Numbered from the stretch's first letter, positions 1 through 8,844 are shown. The stretch: 16,273 nt of DNA from Pseudomonadota bacterium (GCA_030671915.1 DAOVHN010000008.1:1-16273); one strand, 5' to 3'. The notes: generated from the letters alone by a model not told the origin. Made by a program: numbers and translations.

Positions 1-62
1 AATACGGCTGGCGCGCTGGTGCAACGATCACCGCGTCCGGCCCGGCATATATCGCGGACCAG

Positions 63-986
63 TCAGCCAGGCGGGCGGGCGATCCTGCGCTCAACGGCGG
101 GCAGAGACATGAGGAATACCGCGATTGCGCGGCGATCGGCGGGGGTCAATTTGCCGGTCGTGTGGTCGATCACTTCGGCCATGGCGCCGCCCGCGAAATC
201 GCCGTCGGGGTCCATGCCGATTTCCAGATAGCCCTCGATGTCCGCCAGGCTCCAGCCGCCGATTCCGGTCGCGCGGTCGGGCGTGATGTTGGGGACCGGC
301 TCACCCTCCGCGCCCGCCGCGTTGCCAGCCAGAAAGAGGTCGTCATTCATGGCCCCCAGCCCGCCGCGCGGCGTGTGGCATTCGCTGCAATGGCCCAGCA
401 CGCGTACCAGATAGGCGCCACGTTCCCATGGTTCCCGGCCCTCCTCTCCCACCGCCGCCGGCGGCTCGCCCGCTTCGAAATCGCCCGGCGAGAAATAGAG
501 CGCGCGCCAGACACCGGTGAGCCAGCGCCAGCCGTAAGGGAAGTCCAGTTCATGCCCGACGTTTTCGGTATCGGCGGGCTCGACCGATTGCAGCCAGGCC
601 CACAAGTCGGCGATGTCTTCCTCTTCCATCCGCGAGAAAGACGTATAAGGGAACGCCGGGTAATAGGGGTCGCCGGCGGGCGATACCCCCTCGCGCAGGG
701 CGCGGGTGAAGTCGGCCAGGGTCCAGCCGCCGATCCCATGGTCCGGGTCGGGCGTAATGTTGGGGCCGATGAAATCGCCGAAGGGGGTTTTCAGGCGCCG
801 CCCGCCGGCCAGCGGCGCCCCCTTACCCTTCACATCCGTATGGCAGCCGTAACAGCCCCCGGCATTGAACACGTACTCGCCACGGCGGATGGCGGCCTCA
901 TCCGCAGCCTCTTGCCTCACCTCTTGCGCCGTGGCGCCGGAAAGGGGCAGGAACAGCGCCGCCAGTATCAGCCCCCGGCGAAGCAT
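63..986 (-). CDS. Secreted diheme c-type cytochrome
   Basis: A 307-residue periplasmic electron carrier with two cytochrome c domains. A signal peptide covers about residues 1-20 (two Arg, a hydrophobic core, then an ATAQ-like cleavage site). Heme motifs are CYGCH (45-49) and CSECH (200-204). Each domain carries the NITPD...GIGGW signature (about 76-88 and 233-245) typical of the cytochrome subunits of membrane alcohol, aldehyde or sugar dehydrogenases. M269 in the second domain (GGAMAEV) is a likely axial ligand. In the first domain the usual MPY is AFPY, so the ligand may be M120. No dehydrogenase partner lies in the window. Its start is 3 nt after the stop of the cytochrome c' gene, so the two are very probably cotranscribed and could share an electron route. 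The heme-protein class is certain; the redox partner is unknown. Confidence 0.9.
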   Translation of the reverse strand: MLRRGLILAALFLPLSGATAQEVRQEAADEAAIRRGEYVFNAGGCYGCHTDVKGKGAPLAGGRRLKTPFGDFIGPNITPDPDHGIGGWTLADFTRALREGVSPAGDPYYPAFPYTSFSRMEEEDIADLWAWLQSVEPADTENVGHELDFPYGWRWLTGVWRALYFSPGDFEAGEPPAAVGEEGREPWERGAYLVRVLGHCSECHTPRGGLGAMNDDLFLAGNAAGAEGEPVPNITPDRATGIGGWSLADIEGYLEIGMDPDGDFAGGAMAEVIDHTTGKLTPADRRAIAVFLMSLPAVERRIARPPG

Positions 987-989
987 GGG

Positions 990-1484
990 CTATTTTTCGA
1001 GCTTGATCCGGTAGGGCTTGTGGCAGTTGCCGCAACCGTTCTTGCCAAGGTTCTGGAAGGCCGCCCTGATGGCCGCCTGGTCGCCGCCGCCGGCCGCCGC
1101 CGCAAGGGCCCTGCTCTGGGCTTCGAGACTGGCGCGCGCCTTCAGGAAATTATCCCAGTCCAGCCATATTTCCGGCTTGGCGCCGTTCTTGGGGTCCAGG
1201 ACCTCGTCCATGCCGGTGCCCTCGGGAAACAGCGACGGGATCCTTGCCGCGATCTCGCCGATCTCGCCGGCGCGCTTGGCCACGTCTTCAGCCGACCCCT
1301 GGCCTTCCATGGCAAAGCTCTTGATCGCCTTCATATGGCCGCCGAGTTGCTTCATGGTTTCCTGGCGCAGCTTCACCGTCTCGGCCGGCGTCGCGGACAG
1401 GGCCGGCAGGGCCAATGCACCAACCGCCGCCACCGCAAGGCTGGCTGCGAGGATTTTTCGCGAAAACGCAAACCGTATATTCAT
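990..1484 (-). CDS. Cytochrome c' (class II c-type cytochrome)
   Basis: A 164-residue periplasmic four-helix-bundle cytochrome. A signal peptide ending near ALSA (about residue 31) precedes the mature domain. The single heme motif CGNCH lies at 151-155, close to the C-terminus, which is diagnostic of class II cytochromes c. The residues before it are helical and Ala-rich. The first mature helix (VKLRQETMKQLGG) has the RxxxM pattern of the family. Cytochromes c' typically have a five-coordinate heme, bind NO or CO, and help with nitric-oxide tolerance; some class II members are six-coordinate electron carriers, and the sequence alone does not settle which this is. GGGAGA 4 nt before the ATG supports the start. 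It is first of a two-gene unit with the diheme cytochrome and is divergent from the LOG gene, with 164 nt between start codons. Confidence 0.93.
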   Translation of the reverse strand: MNIRFAFSRKILAASLAVAAVGALALPALSATPAETVKLRQETMKQLGGHMKAIKSFAMEGQGSAEDVAKRAGEIGEIAARIPSLFPEGTGMDEVLDPKNGAKPEIWLDWDNFLKARASLEAQSRALAAAAGGGDQAAIRAAFQNLGKNGCGNCHKPYRIKLEK

Positions 1485-1648
1485 GATATCTCCCTGATAA
1501 TACCGCTGTTAAGACGTGACCTCGAGAATACACTGATAACCCAAGGATATTCCGCGGGCCTGTCAATTTATCTTGATCGGTTCACAAAAACGGCAAGCGG
1601 GTTGCTGTGCGAAACTTTCAATTGCAAGATAGCGGACAGAGGAAAAGA

Positions 1649-2242
1649 ATGACATCCATGGCGATTATCAAATCCCTTTGCGTATATTGCGGCTCGTCGG
1701 ACCGCGGCCGGCCCGCCCACCACGACGCCGCCCTGCGGCTGGGCCGAATTATGGCGAAGGCGGGCATCCGGCTGGTCTATGGCGGCGGGCGCATCGGCAT
1801 GATGGGCCGCATCGCCGACGCCGTGATGGAAGGCGGCGGCGAGGTGACCGGGATCATCCCGCGGTTCCTGGAGCAGGTGGAGGTCGGCCATTCCGGCGTC
1901 ACGCAGTTGATCGTCACCGACAACATGCATGACCGCAAGCAGAAGATGGCCGAGATGTCGGACGCCTTCCTGATCATGCCGGGCGGGCTGGGCACGCTGG
2001 AAGAGACCTTCGAGATCCTGACATGGAAACAACTTGGGCTGCATGAAAAACCGGTCATCATCGCCGATATCGGCGGCTACTGGCGCCACCTGACAGACTT
2101 GGTCGACCATATGATCGACGAGAGCTATGCGAAGCCCGAAAACCGCGCCCTGTTCCAGGTGATCGACAGCGTCGACGAACTGCTGCCCGTGCTCTCGGCG
2201 ATGCCAGCCTTCGATCCGGGGGTAGAGGCGAAGTGGCTTTAG
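1649..2242 (+). CDS. LOG-family protein (cytokinin riboside 5'-monophosphate phosphoribohydrolase-like)
   Basis: A 197-residue cytosolic protein of the TIGR00730 Rossmann-fold family, long misnamed lysine decarboxylase. Landmarks are the nucleotide-binding GGGRIGMMG (45-53), the DRKQKM segment (95-100) and the signature PGGLGTLEE (111-119) with its catalytic Glu. Characterised members hydrolyse nucleoside 5'-monophosphates at the N-glycosidic bond, including cytokinin ribotides, releasing the base and ribose 5-phosphate. The role in free-living bacteria is mostly unknown. The frame stays open to an ATG at 1607, but AGAGGA at 1638-1643 sits 5 nt before the ATG at 1649, and the shorter protein begins just ahead of the first beta strand (IKSLCVYCG), so I chose 1649. 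The methyltransferase gene follows 42 nt later on the same strand. Confidence 0.9.
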   Translation: MTSMAIIKSLCVYCGSSDRGRPAHHDAALRLGRIMAKAGIRLVYGGGRIGMMGRIADAVMEGGGEVTGIIPRFLEQVEVGHSGVTQLIVTDNMHDRKQKMAEMSDAFLIMPGGLGTLEETFEILTWKQLGLHEKPVIIADIGGYWRHLTDLVDHMIDESYAKPENRALFQVIDSVDELLPVLSAMPAFDPGVEAKWL

Positions 2243-2284
2243 AAAAGGCCAATAAAAAATCATAAGGTAAGGGAGGCCCGATCC

Positions 2285-3064
2285 ATGGACCATGAGGCGG
2301 AATATACCGACGAATTCGTATCCTTCCTCGAGTTGATCTGGGGCGAGGGCTATCTATCGCCCGGCGGGCCGGACGAGGTGGGCCGTATCCTCGACGGGCT
2401 GGATCTCACCGGCCTGCATGTGCTGGACATCGGCTGCGGCACCGGCGGCATCGCCCTGTCGCTGGCCGCCGATTACGGCGCCGCGAAGGTGATCGGCGTC
2501 GATGTGGAAGACCCGGTCCTCGCCACCGCCAACAGGCGGGCCGCCGCGAAAGGGCTGGCGGACCGCGTCGAATTCGTGAAGGTCACGGCCGGCCCCCTGC
2601 CCTTCGGCGACGGCGAGTTCGACCTGGTGTTCAGCAAGGACTCCATGATCCATATCCCCGACAAGGAGACCCTGTTCGCTGACGTGTTCCGCCTGCTGAA
2701 GCCCGGCGGCTGGTTCGCGGCCAGCGACTGGCTGAGCAGCCACGACGGCGAACCGACCCCGGTGATGAAGCGATACATGGAGGCCGAAGGGTTGAGCTTC
2801 GGCCTGGGTTCGCCCGAACGCTACCGCGAGGCGCTGGCGGCAGCCGGCTTCGCCGAAATCGGCGTGGTGAACCGCAACGAGTGGTATTGCACTGTGGCGG
2901 CCCGGGAACTGGCCGACATGGAAGGTCCGCTCTACGAAAAGGGCGTCGCCGCGGCCGGCAAGGAAGAGGCCGACCGCAACATCGAAACCTGGCGCGCCAT
3001 GGTCCCGGCCCTGGAGATCGGCGAGCTCTGCCCCCACCATCTGCGCGGCGCCAAGCCGGGGTGA
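2285..3064 (+). CDS. Class I SAM-dependent methyltransferase, phosphoethanolamine-methyltransferase-like
   Basis: A 259-residue cytosolic enzyme with a seven-strand methyltransferase fold in residues 40-150. Motif I is VLDIGCGTG (46-54), the acidic residue after strand 2 is D73 (VIGVDV), and motif II runs through FDLVFSKDSMIHI (112-124) to LLKPGG (137-142). The segment before motif I (WGEGYLSPGG) and the SKDSMIHIPDK stretch resemble phosphobase N-methyltransferases, which have FGxGxxSxGG and SRDTILHIxDK. That suggests a small amine or phospho-base substrate, but this is inference; generic methyltransferases share parts of it. The C-terminal 100 residues carry no motif I recognise. GGGAGG at 2271-2276, 8 nt before the ATG, supports the start. 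It is probably cotranscribed with the LOG gene. Confidence 0.85.
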   Translation: MDHEAEYTDEFVSFLELIWGEGYLSPGGPDEVGRILDGLDLTGLHVLDIGCGTGGIALSLAADYGAAKVIGVDVEDPVLATANRRAAAKGLADRVEFVKVTAGPLPFGDGEFDLVFSKDSMIHIPDKETLFADVFRLLKPGGWFAASDWLSSHDGEPTPVMKRYMEAEGLSFGLGSPERYREALAAAGFAEIGVVNRNEWYCTVAARELADMEGPLYEKGVAAAGKEEADRNIETWRAMVPALEIGELCPHHLRGAKPG

Positions 3065-3196
3065 GGTTGGGGAGTCGAGGTTCAACCCCATGCGCCAGGG
3101 TTTTTCACGGGTTTCCGGAGGGTGTTTTGGTGAGGTAACGAAGAGCGACATATTGCGTTACAAGACCACACACACCTCCCCTTCACCACTCAAATG

Positions 3197-3224
3197 TTGC
3201 ACTGCGGCAATACTTTGCTATTGT
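3197..3224 (+). promoter_or_regulatory. Candidate promoter of icd
   Basis: TTGCAC (3197-3202) and TATTGT (3219-3224) are separated by 16 nt, giving a sigma70-like pair about 55 nt before the icd start. The whole 213-nt gap 3065-3277 holds nothing else I can name: there is no ORF with coding character and no strong hairpin, although TGGGG...CCCCA just after 3066 could form a weak 5-bp stem. Confidence 0.4.
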
Positions 3225-3277
3225 GCGCGCGGCCGCGTGGGCGGCGCTGAATTCCGTGCAATTTTGAGGAGCCATCG

Positions 3278-4492
3278 ATGAGCAAGATCAAGGTCAAAAA
3301 CCCCGTTGTCGAACTGGATGGCGACGAGATGACACGGATCATCTGGGCCTTTATCAAGGCCAAGCTGATCCTGCCCTATCTCGACGTCGACCTGAAATAT
3401 TACGACCTTTCCGTCCAGAAGCGCGACGAAACGGACGACCAGATCACCATCGATTCCGCCAACGCGATCAAGCAGTACGGGGTCGGCGTGAAATGCGCCA
3501 CCATCACGCCCGACCAGGGCCGGGTAGAGGAATTCGACCTGAAACAGATGTGGCGTTCGCCCAACGGCACGATCCGCAACATCCTGGGCGGCACCGTGTT
3601 CCGCAAGCCTATCATTTGCAAGAACGTGCCGCGGCTGGTGCCGGGCTGGACCGAGCCGGTGGTGATCGGCCGCCACGCCTTCGGCGACCAATACCGCGCC
3701 ACTGATTTCATCGTGCCCGGCAAGGGCAAGCTGACCATGACCTTTCAGCCGGAGGACGGCGGCGAACCAATCACCCGCGAGGTCTTCGACTTCCCCGGCG
3801 CCGGCGTTGCGCTGTCGATGTATAATCTGGACGAGTCGATCCGCGGCTTCGCGCGGGCTTGCCTCAATTACGGGCTGGATCTCGGTTGGCCGGTGTATCT
3901 GTCGACCAAGGACACGATCCTGAAGGTCTATGACGGGCGTTTCAAGGACATCTTCCAGGAGATATTCGACGCAGAGTTCAAGGACCGGTTCGAGGCCAAG
4001 AGCATCACGTACGAGCATCGCCTGATCGACGACATGGTGGCCTGCGCCATGAAATGGTCCGGCGGCTATGTCTGGGCCTGCAAGAACTATGACGGCGACG
4101 TGCAGTCCGACACGCTGGCCCAGGGCTTCGGCAGCCTCGGCCTGATGACCTCGGTGCTGATGACGCCGGACGGCAAGACGATCGAGGCCGAGGCCGCGCA
4201 CGGCACGGTTACGCGCCATTACCGCCTGCACCAGCAGGGCAAGGAGACTTCCACCAACCCGATTGCCTCGATCTTCGCCTGGACAAGGGGAATTTATTAC
4301 CGCGGGACGTTCGACAACACGCCGGAGGTGGTTAAATTCGCCGAGACGCTGGAGCGGGTCTGTATCGAGACGGTGGAATCCGGGTTCATGACCAAGGATC
4401 TCGCAATCCTGATCGGCGCCGACCAGAAATGGCTGACCACCACCCAGTTCCTCGACAAGATCGACGAGAACCTGAAGACTGCGATGGGGTGA
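3278..4492 (+). CDS. icd: NADP-dependent isocitrate dehydrogenase (homodimeric, eukaryote-like type)
   Basis: A 404-residue TCA-cycle enzyme that oxidatively decarboxylates isocitrate to 2-oxoglutarate with NADP+. The start [20 protein letters not shown], the substrate-binding SPNGTIRN, the arginine-bearing segments around VFRKPI and [15 protein letters not shown], and the C-terminal [14 protein letters not shown] (NADP site) place it in the roughly 400-residue type II IDH group found in alphaproteobacteria and mitochondria, not the E. coli-type enzyme. GAGGAG lies 6 nt before the ATG. The gene appears monocistronic: it has its own candidate promoter and converges with the next gene, whose stop is 37 nt away. 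GGGG-AAGA-CCCC at 4509-4520 in the convergent gap is a short stem and unconvincing as a terminator. Confidence 0.97.
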   Translation: MSKIKVKNPVVELDGDEMTRIIWAFIKAKLILPYLDVDLKYYDLSVQKRDETDDQITIDSANAIKQYGVGVKCATITPDQGRVEEFDLKQMWRSPNGTIRNILGGTVFRKPIICKNVPRLVPGWTEPVVIGRHAFGDQYRATDFIVPGKGKLTMTFQPEDGGEPITREVFDFPGAGVALSMYNLDESIRGFARACLNYGLDLGWPVYLSTKDTILKVYDGRFKDIFQEIFDAEFKDRFEAKSITYEHRLIDDMVACAMKWSGGYVWACKNYDGDVQSDTLAQGFGSLGLMTSVLMTPDGKTIEAEAAHGTVTRHYRLHQQGKETSTNPIASIFAWTRGIYYRGTFDNTPEVVKFAETLERVCIETVESGFMTKDLAILIGADQKWLTTTQFLDKIDENLKTAMG

Positions 4493-4529
4493 TGACGGGG
4501 GGCTGCTGGGGGAAGACCCCGCCGCCTTC

Positions 4530-5570
4530 CTAATTCTGCATGGTCTGCACGGTGCGGGCGAATTCGGCGGCCATTTCGAGGCGGATATTCTGTTCCTCGA
4601 GGCGCCGGCTCGACTGTTCTTCCAGTTCGGCCTGGAATTCGGCGATCGCTTCCAGCGCGTTTTCGGGGTCGTCGGTGCCGGCGTTGACCGCGCGGAGATA
4701 ATCCAGCAGGTCGCGTTCGGCCTCCAGAATGTCGCGTTCGATGACGAAGGCCCGCTCATAGGCCTTGACGAATTCGCCGATAAACCGGGCGCTGTAGCGG
4801 TCGGTTTCGGTCGCCGCAAATTTGCCCTCCAGGTTCTTCAGCATTTGCCGCGCCGCTTTTTCGCCCTCGACGATGCCGCGACCCGCGTCGCGCAGGCTGG
4901 TCTCGACGCCCAGCGCGAATTCGCCGGCGTCGAAGTCCGCGCCGCGGAGACTGGCCTCCACGACCCGCAAGGCGACAGCCATGGCCTCGTTGCCGCCGAT
5001 GATCGCCTTGATGAGACCCTGTTGCGGATGGCCCGGCGCTATCGCGACGAGCGACCCTTCAAGCGACACGTTTTCCGCCATGATCATTTCGCCCGCCAGC
5101 GCCATAGAGTCCGCCGAGGCGGTGTCGTAGGCGTCGTCGTCGCCGGCAAGGGCAGCCTCTCGCAAGCGGTACAGCACGGCCAATTGCCGATCCAGCTGAT
5201 CGCCCAGCCCGACCACCATCGCCGCCAAACCCGACAGGCTGCGTTCATGTATCTCGCTGCCTATGGAAGGCGGCGACGGCGCGCGGGGATATCGTGCGCG
5301 GAAGTCGGCGACGGACGCGTCCATGCTGTCGAGGAACGGATCCAGGGCGGTTGTGAATTCGGCCTGTTCCATCTCGCCGGCATGGAAGGACTCGATATAG
5401 TCCTCGGCGCCGTCCAGGTCGAAACTGAGCGCCATGCCTTCCTCGTATACCGCCTGCATACGCTGTGCGAAATTGGCGACGCGCTCCAGGTCCGCAGGCG
5501 TCAACTGACCCGCGGAAGCCGGTGCGGCAGCGACCAGAACCAGAAAAAGGATCGCGATCAGGCGGTGCAT
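4530..5570 (-). CDS. Secreted all-helical protein of unknown function
   Basis: 346 residues. The N-terminus MHRLIAILFLVLVAAAPASA is a clean signal peptide with cleavage near residue 20. The rest looks almost wholly alpha-helical, rich in Ala, Glu, Asp and Leu, with long heptad-like stretches near the C-terminus (the ENALEAIAEFQAELEEQ region) suggesting coiled coil. There are no cysteines after the signal peptide, no transmembrane segment and no catalytic motif I recognise. The frame extends 9 codons further upstream, but GGGAGA 7 nt before this ATG and the signal peptide favour the start used here. It lies 52 nt downstream of the lipoprotein gene on the same strand, so both may be expressed as one envelope unit behind alaS. 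A function cannot be assigned. Confidence 0.8.
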   Translation of the reverse strand: MHRLIAILFLVLVAAAPASAGQLTPADLERVANFAQRMQAVYEEGMALSFDLDGAEDYIESFHAGEMEQAEFTTALDPFLDSMDASVADFRARYPRAPSPPSIGSEIHERSLSGLAAMVVGLGDQLDRQLAVLYRLREAALAGDDDAYDTASADSMALAGEMIMAENVSLEGSLVAIAPGHPQQGLIKAIIGGNEAMAVALRVVEASLRGADFDAGEFALGVETSLRDAGRGIVEGEKAARQMLKNLEGKFAATETDRYSARFIGEFVKAYERAFVIERDILEAERDLLDYLRAVNAGTDDPENALEAIAEFQAELEEQSSRRLEEQNIRLEMAAEFARTVQTMQN

Positions 5571-5622
5571 CTCAATATCTCCCTTGCGCCCGCGCACGGA
5601 CAGGTGTGATTGCGAGAATGCC

Positions 5623-6000
5623 CTAGCTGTCTTGATTTCCGGTTAACGGCGCGGCTTCTTCGGCGGGGGAGTGTGGCGGCGCATCGGAGTCGGGCTGGCA
5701 GATATAAGTGATCCTCATGGCCTTGAAGAGCGGGCAGTCGTTCAGGAAAAAGATGCGTTTCCACCGGCGCGGTCGCTCTGTCGGCGTGCCGGCGCCGGCG
5801 CAGGCCTCCACCGCAATCGGCAGGGTCTCGGTCTCCAGGTCCGTGACGCCGGGCGGATAGCAGACGGAGACCGCTACAAGCCCGTCCTCGGGCGTGTTGA
5901 GCGGGTTGGAGGTAAGCGCCGGATCGGGACAGCCGCCCAGCAGGAAAAGCGCCCCCGCCAGCGGGAGAGGCGCAAAAACCCCTTTCAGGCGCGGCGTCAG
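5623..6000 (-). CDS. Small cysteine-containing lipoprotein, probable CTG start overlapping the alaS stop
   Basis: 125 residues if translation begins at CTG (6000-5998). The N-terminus [20 protein letters not shown] followed by LGGC is a short basic region, a hydrophobic core and a lipobox with lipidated Cys at residue 24. After cleavage, four cysteines remain (47, 67, 89, 101), enough for two disulfides. There is no ATG, GTG or TTG in frame between the nearest upstream stop and the lipobox. GGAGG, within the last alaS codons, lies 7 nt before the CTG, and CTGA forms a 4-nt overlap with the alaS stop, the geometry usually seen as ATGA. An automatic caller would start at an in-frame GTG (5811) and lose the signal peptide. 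I do not recognise the mature family. The frame and lipobox are visible; CTG initiation is inferred. Confidence 0.72.
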   Translation of the reverse strand: MTPRLKGVFAPLPLAGALFLLGGCPDPALTSNPLNTPEDGLVAVSVCYPPGVTDLETETLPIAVEACAGAGTPTERPRRWKRIFFLNDCPLFKAMRITYICQPDSDAPPHSPAEEAAPLTGNQDS

Positions 6001-8663
6001 TTTGCCGCCTCCGGCGTCTCGGCCAGTGCGGCCTGGATGGCTTCTATCGCAGCCTCAGCCTTGTCGCCGTCGGGACCGCCGGCCTGGGCCATATCGGGTC
6101 GGCCGCCGCCGCCCTTGCCGCCCAGCGCCGCCGAACCGGCGCGCACCAGGTCGACCGCGCTGATGCGGACGGTGAGGTCGTCGGTGACGCCGACTACCAG
6201 CGACGCCTTGCCGTCGGTGACAGCAACCAGGGCCGCGACGCCCGATCCCAACTGCTGCTTGAAGGAATCGGCCATGGGTTTGAGTTCCTTCGCGGGCACG
6301 TCCCCGACCGCGCGGCCGATGAACTTGATCCCCGCGACTTCGGTCGCTTCCGGGGCCGCGCCGCCGCCGCCGCCGGTAGCCAGCTTCTGGCGGGTGTCGG
6401 ACAGTTCGCGCTCCAGCTTACGGCGTTCCTCCAGCAGCGCGGCGACGCGGCCGGGGACATCCGCCACGCTGCTTTTCAATGCGCCGGCGGCTTCCTCCAG
6501 CAGGGCCGCCTGGCGCGAGACATGGTCCAGCGCGGCTTGGCCGGTAACCGCCTCGATACGGCGCACGCCGGCCCCCACCGCGGTTTCGCCGGTGATGACG
6601 AACAGGCCGATATCGCCGGTGCGGTTCACATGGGTGCCGCCGCATAGCTCGGTGGAGAACCACTCGCCGGGCCGGTCACCCGCGCCCATGGAGACCACCC
6701 TGACCTCATCGCCGTACTTCTCACCGAACAGGGCGAGCGCCCCGGCCTCGATCGCGGCGTCTGGCGTCATCAGGCGGGTGATGGCCTCGCGGTTGGCGCG
6801 GACCTGGCGGTTGACGTCTGCCTGAACGTCACGCAGCTCGTCGGCTGCCACCGGCTTGGGATGAGCAAAGTCGAATCGCAGGTGATCGGGCGAGACCAGC
6901 GAGCCCTTCTGGGTCACATGGCCACCGAGATGGCGGCGCAGCGATTCATGCAGAAGATGGGTGACCGAATGGTTGGCGCGCAGACTCGTGCGCCGGCCGG
7001 GATCGACCTGCAGTTCCACTGCGTCGCCGGCCTCGAGGGTTCCCTCGGCAACAGTGCCGATATGGATATGCATGTCGCCCAGCTTCTTCTGGGTGTCGGT
7101 GATTTCGATACGGGCGCCGCCGGCTGAAATCAACAGCCCGGCATCGCCCGTCTGGCCGCCCGATTCACCATAGAATGGCGTCTGATTAACGATGACTGCA
7201 ACCTTGTCGCCCGCATTGGCCCGCGCCACGGTCTCGCCGTCCGTCAGGATGGCGCCAACGATGCCTTCGGCCTGTTCGGTGCTGTAGCCCAGAAATTCGG
7301 TGGCGCCCTGCTTTTCCCTGAGGTCGAACCAGACGGATTCAGTGGCAGCCTCGCCGGAACTGAACTGCGCCTTGCGCGATTCGGCGCGACGGCGCTCCAT
7401 CGCCGCCTCGAACCCCGTATGATCAACGGGACGGCCCTCGGCCTTCAGCGCATCCTGCGTCAGGTCGATGGGGAAGCCATAGGTGTCGTAGAGAGTGAAG
7501 GCGACCTCGCCCGGCAGTGCCTCGCCCTCGCCCAGTTTAGCGGTCTCGGACTCCAGGATACGCAGGCCCCGGCTCAGCGTTTTCTTGAAATTGGCCTCTT
7601 CCAGCTTCAGCGTTTCGGTGATCAGCGGTTCCGCGCGCTGCAGTTCGGTAAAGTGCCCGCCCATCTCCTGGACTAGCGCCGGCACCAGCCGCCACATGAC
7701 GGGATCGCCGGCCCCTAGCATCTCCGCATGGCGCATGGCGCGCCGCATGACGCGGCGCAGCACGTAACCGCGGCCTTCGTTGGACGGCGTGACCCCGTCG
7801 GCGATCAGGAAGGCGCTGGCCCGCAGATGGTCGGCGATGACGCGGTGGCTGATCTTGCCGGGCCCGTCCGGGTCGGTGCCGGTTGCCGCCGCCGAGGCCT
7901 CGATCAGAACGCGCATCAGGTCGATATCGTAATTGTCGTGCTTGCCCTGCATCACTGCTGCGACGCGCTCCAGCCCCATGCCGGTGTCGATTGAGGGTTT
8001 CGGCAACTCGATGCGCTGCTCCTTCGTCACCTGCTCGTACTGCATGAAGACGAGATTCCAGATTTCGATGAAACGGTCGCCGTCCTCGTCCGGACTGCCG
8101 GGCGGGCCGCCAGGGACATCGGGGCCGTGGTCGTAGAAAATTTCGGAACAGGGTCCGCAGGGGCCAGTATCGCCCATAGCCCAGAAATTGTCCGACGTGG
8201 GGATGCGGATGATCCGCGATTCCGGCAGGCCGGCAATCTTCTTCCACAGGTCGAAGGCCTGGTCGTCCTCGGAATAGACGGTGATCAGCAGCCTGTCCGC
8301 GTCGAAGCCGTATTCCCTCGTCATCAGGTTCCATGCCAGTTCGATCGCGCGATCCTTGAAGTAGTCGCCGAACGAGAAATTTCCCAGCATTTCAAAAAAG
8401 GTATGGTGGCGGGCCGTACGGCCGACATTTTCCAGGTCGTTATGCTTGCCGCCGGCGCGCACGCATTTCTGGGCAGTGACGGCGCGCTTGTAATCGCGCT
8501 TTTCGGCCCCGGTGAAGACATTCTTGAACTGCACCATCCCCGCATTGGTGAACATCAGCGTCGGGTCGTTGCGCGGCACGAGCGGCGAGGAGTCCACGAT
8601 CTCGTGATCGTGGCGGTGAAAATATTCAAGGAACTCCTTGCGGATATCGTTGGCGCTCTGCAT
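5997..8663 (-). CDS. alaS: Alanyl-tRNA synthetase
   Basis: 888 residues, full length for this class II synthetase, which charges tRNA-Ala and clears mischarged Ser or Gly. The N-terminal catalytic core shows [14 protein letters not shown] (motif 1 region) and [18 protein letters not shown]. The editing domain has the zinc-binding HxxxH (NHSVTHLLH, about residue 563) and CGGTH (about 672). The C-terminal DHHA1/C-Ala domain ends with a [13 protein letters not shown] segment. The frame is open to a GTG at 8696, but the ATG at 8663 gives the typical opening [15 protein letters not shown]; neither start has a strong Shine-Dalgarno, so the start is not settled. The gene follows the recA hairpin by about 130 nt, and no convincing promoter is visible in that gap. 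Confidence 0.97.
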   Translation of the reverse strand: MQSANDIRKEFLEYFHRHDHEIVDSSPLVPRNDPTLMFTNAGMVQFKNVFTGAEKRDYKRAVTAQKCVRAGGKHNDLENVGRTARHHTFFEMLGNFSFGDYFKDRAIELAWNLMTREYGFDADRLLITVYSEDDQAFDLWKKIAGLPESRIIRIPTSDNFWAMGDTGPCGPCSEIFYDHGPDVPGGPPGSPDEDGDRFIEIWNLVFMQYEQVTKEQRIELPKPSIDTGMGLERVAAVMQGKHDNYDIDLMRVLIEASAAATGTDPDGPGKISHRVIADHLRASAFLIADGVTPSNEGRGYVLRRVMRRAMRHAEMLGAGDPVMWRLVPALVQEMGGHFTELQRAEPLITETLKLEEANFKKTLSRGLRILESETAKLGEGEALPGEVAFTLYDTYGFPIDLTQDALKAEGRPVDHTGFEAAMERRRAESRKAQFSSGEAATESVWFDLREKQGATEFLGYSTEQAEGIVGAILTDGETVARANAGDKVAVIVNQTPFYGESGGQTGDAGLLISAGGARIEITDTQKKLGDMHIHIGTVAEGTLEAGDAVELQVDPGRRTSLRANHSVTHLLHESLRRHLGGHVTQKGSLVSPDHLRFDFAHPKPVAADELRDVQADVNRQVRANREAITRLMTPDAAIEAGALALFGEKYGDEVRVVSMGAGDRPGEWFSTELCGGTHVNRTGDIGLFVITGETAVGAGVRRIEAVTGQAALDHVSRQAALLEEAAGALKSSVADVPGRVAALLEERRKLERELSDTRQKLATGGGGGAAPEATEVAGIKFIGRAVGDVPAKELKPMADSFKQQLGSGVAALVAVTDGKASLVVGVTDDLTVRISAVDLVRAGSAALGGKGGGGRPDMAQAGGPDGDKAEAAIEAIQAALAETPEAAN

Positions 8664-8792
8664 TGCGTCTTTCTGCCGGAATCTGTTGGAACTCACCCGT
8701 TTGCCAGGCTCCCGCTTTTACCCCAGCCGACCAGTGCCTGTCGAGAGCGCCGCCGATACCAATGCTCGTTGATATAAGGCAGGCAAAGGAGT

Positions 8793-8818
8793 GCCCGCGC
8801 CTTACAAACGGCGCGGGC
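8793..8818 (-). terminator. Hairpin downstream of recA
   Basis: GCCCGCGCC (8793-8801) and GGCGCGGGC (8810-8818) form a perfect 9-bp GC stem with an 8-nt loop, 26 nt past the recA stop on the minus strand. The sequence after it (ACTCCTTTGCC) has only a short T-rich stretch, so it may be a weak intrinsic terminator or a transcript-end stabiliser between recA and alaS. Confidence 0.6.
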
Positions 8819-8844
8819 CGGTCCCTTGTCAATTCGCAAAAAGG

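Noticed and set aside
1..62. Possible start of a further minus-strand gene after the diheme cytochrome
   Set aside because: An ATG there runs into a stop after six codons and a GTG frame is open to the edge without a ribosome site; too little sequence to call.
1495..1539. Two copies of TGATAA (1495-1500 and 1534-1539) and a TTGAT half-site near 1573 in the divergent region, considered as FNR- or CRP-type sites
   Set aside because: The copies are short and not arranged as a dyad, and the TTGAT lacks a matching ATCAA half at the required spacing.
1561..1566. Perfect TTGACA on the minus strand upstream of the cytochrome c' gene
   Set aside because: No acceptable -10 element is found at 15-19 nt spacing, so I did not list it as a promoter; it may still be the -35 of an activator-dependent promoter.
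162..1652. Long plus-strand open frame (496 codons) opposite the two cytochrome genes
   Set aside because: It is antisense to two heme proteins with clear signal peptides and CxxCH motifs. Its product has no domain I recognise and is rich in Arg and Ala, as expected for the complement of GC-rich coding DNA.
3218..4819. 533-codon minus-strand open frame opposite icd
   Set aside because: It is antisense to a fully conserved isocitrate dehydrogenase, and its first part is an out-of-frame reading of the neighbouring secreted protein gene.
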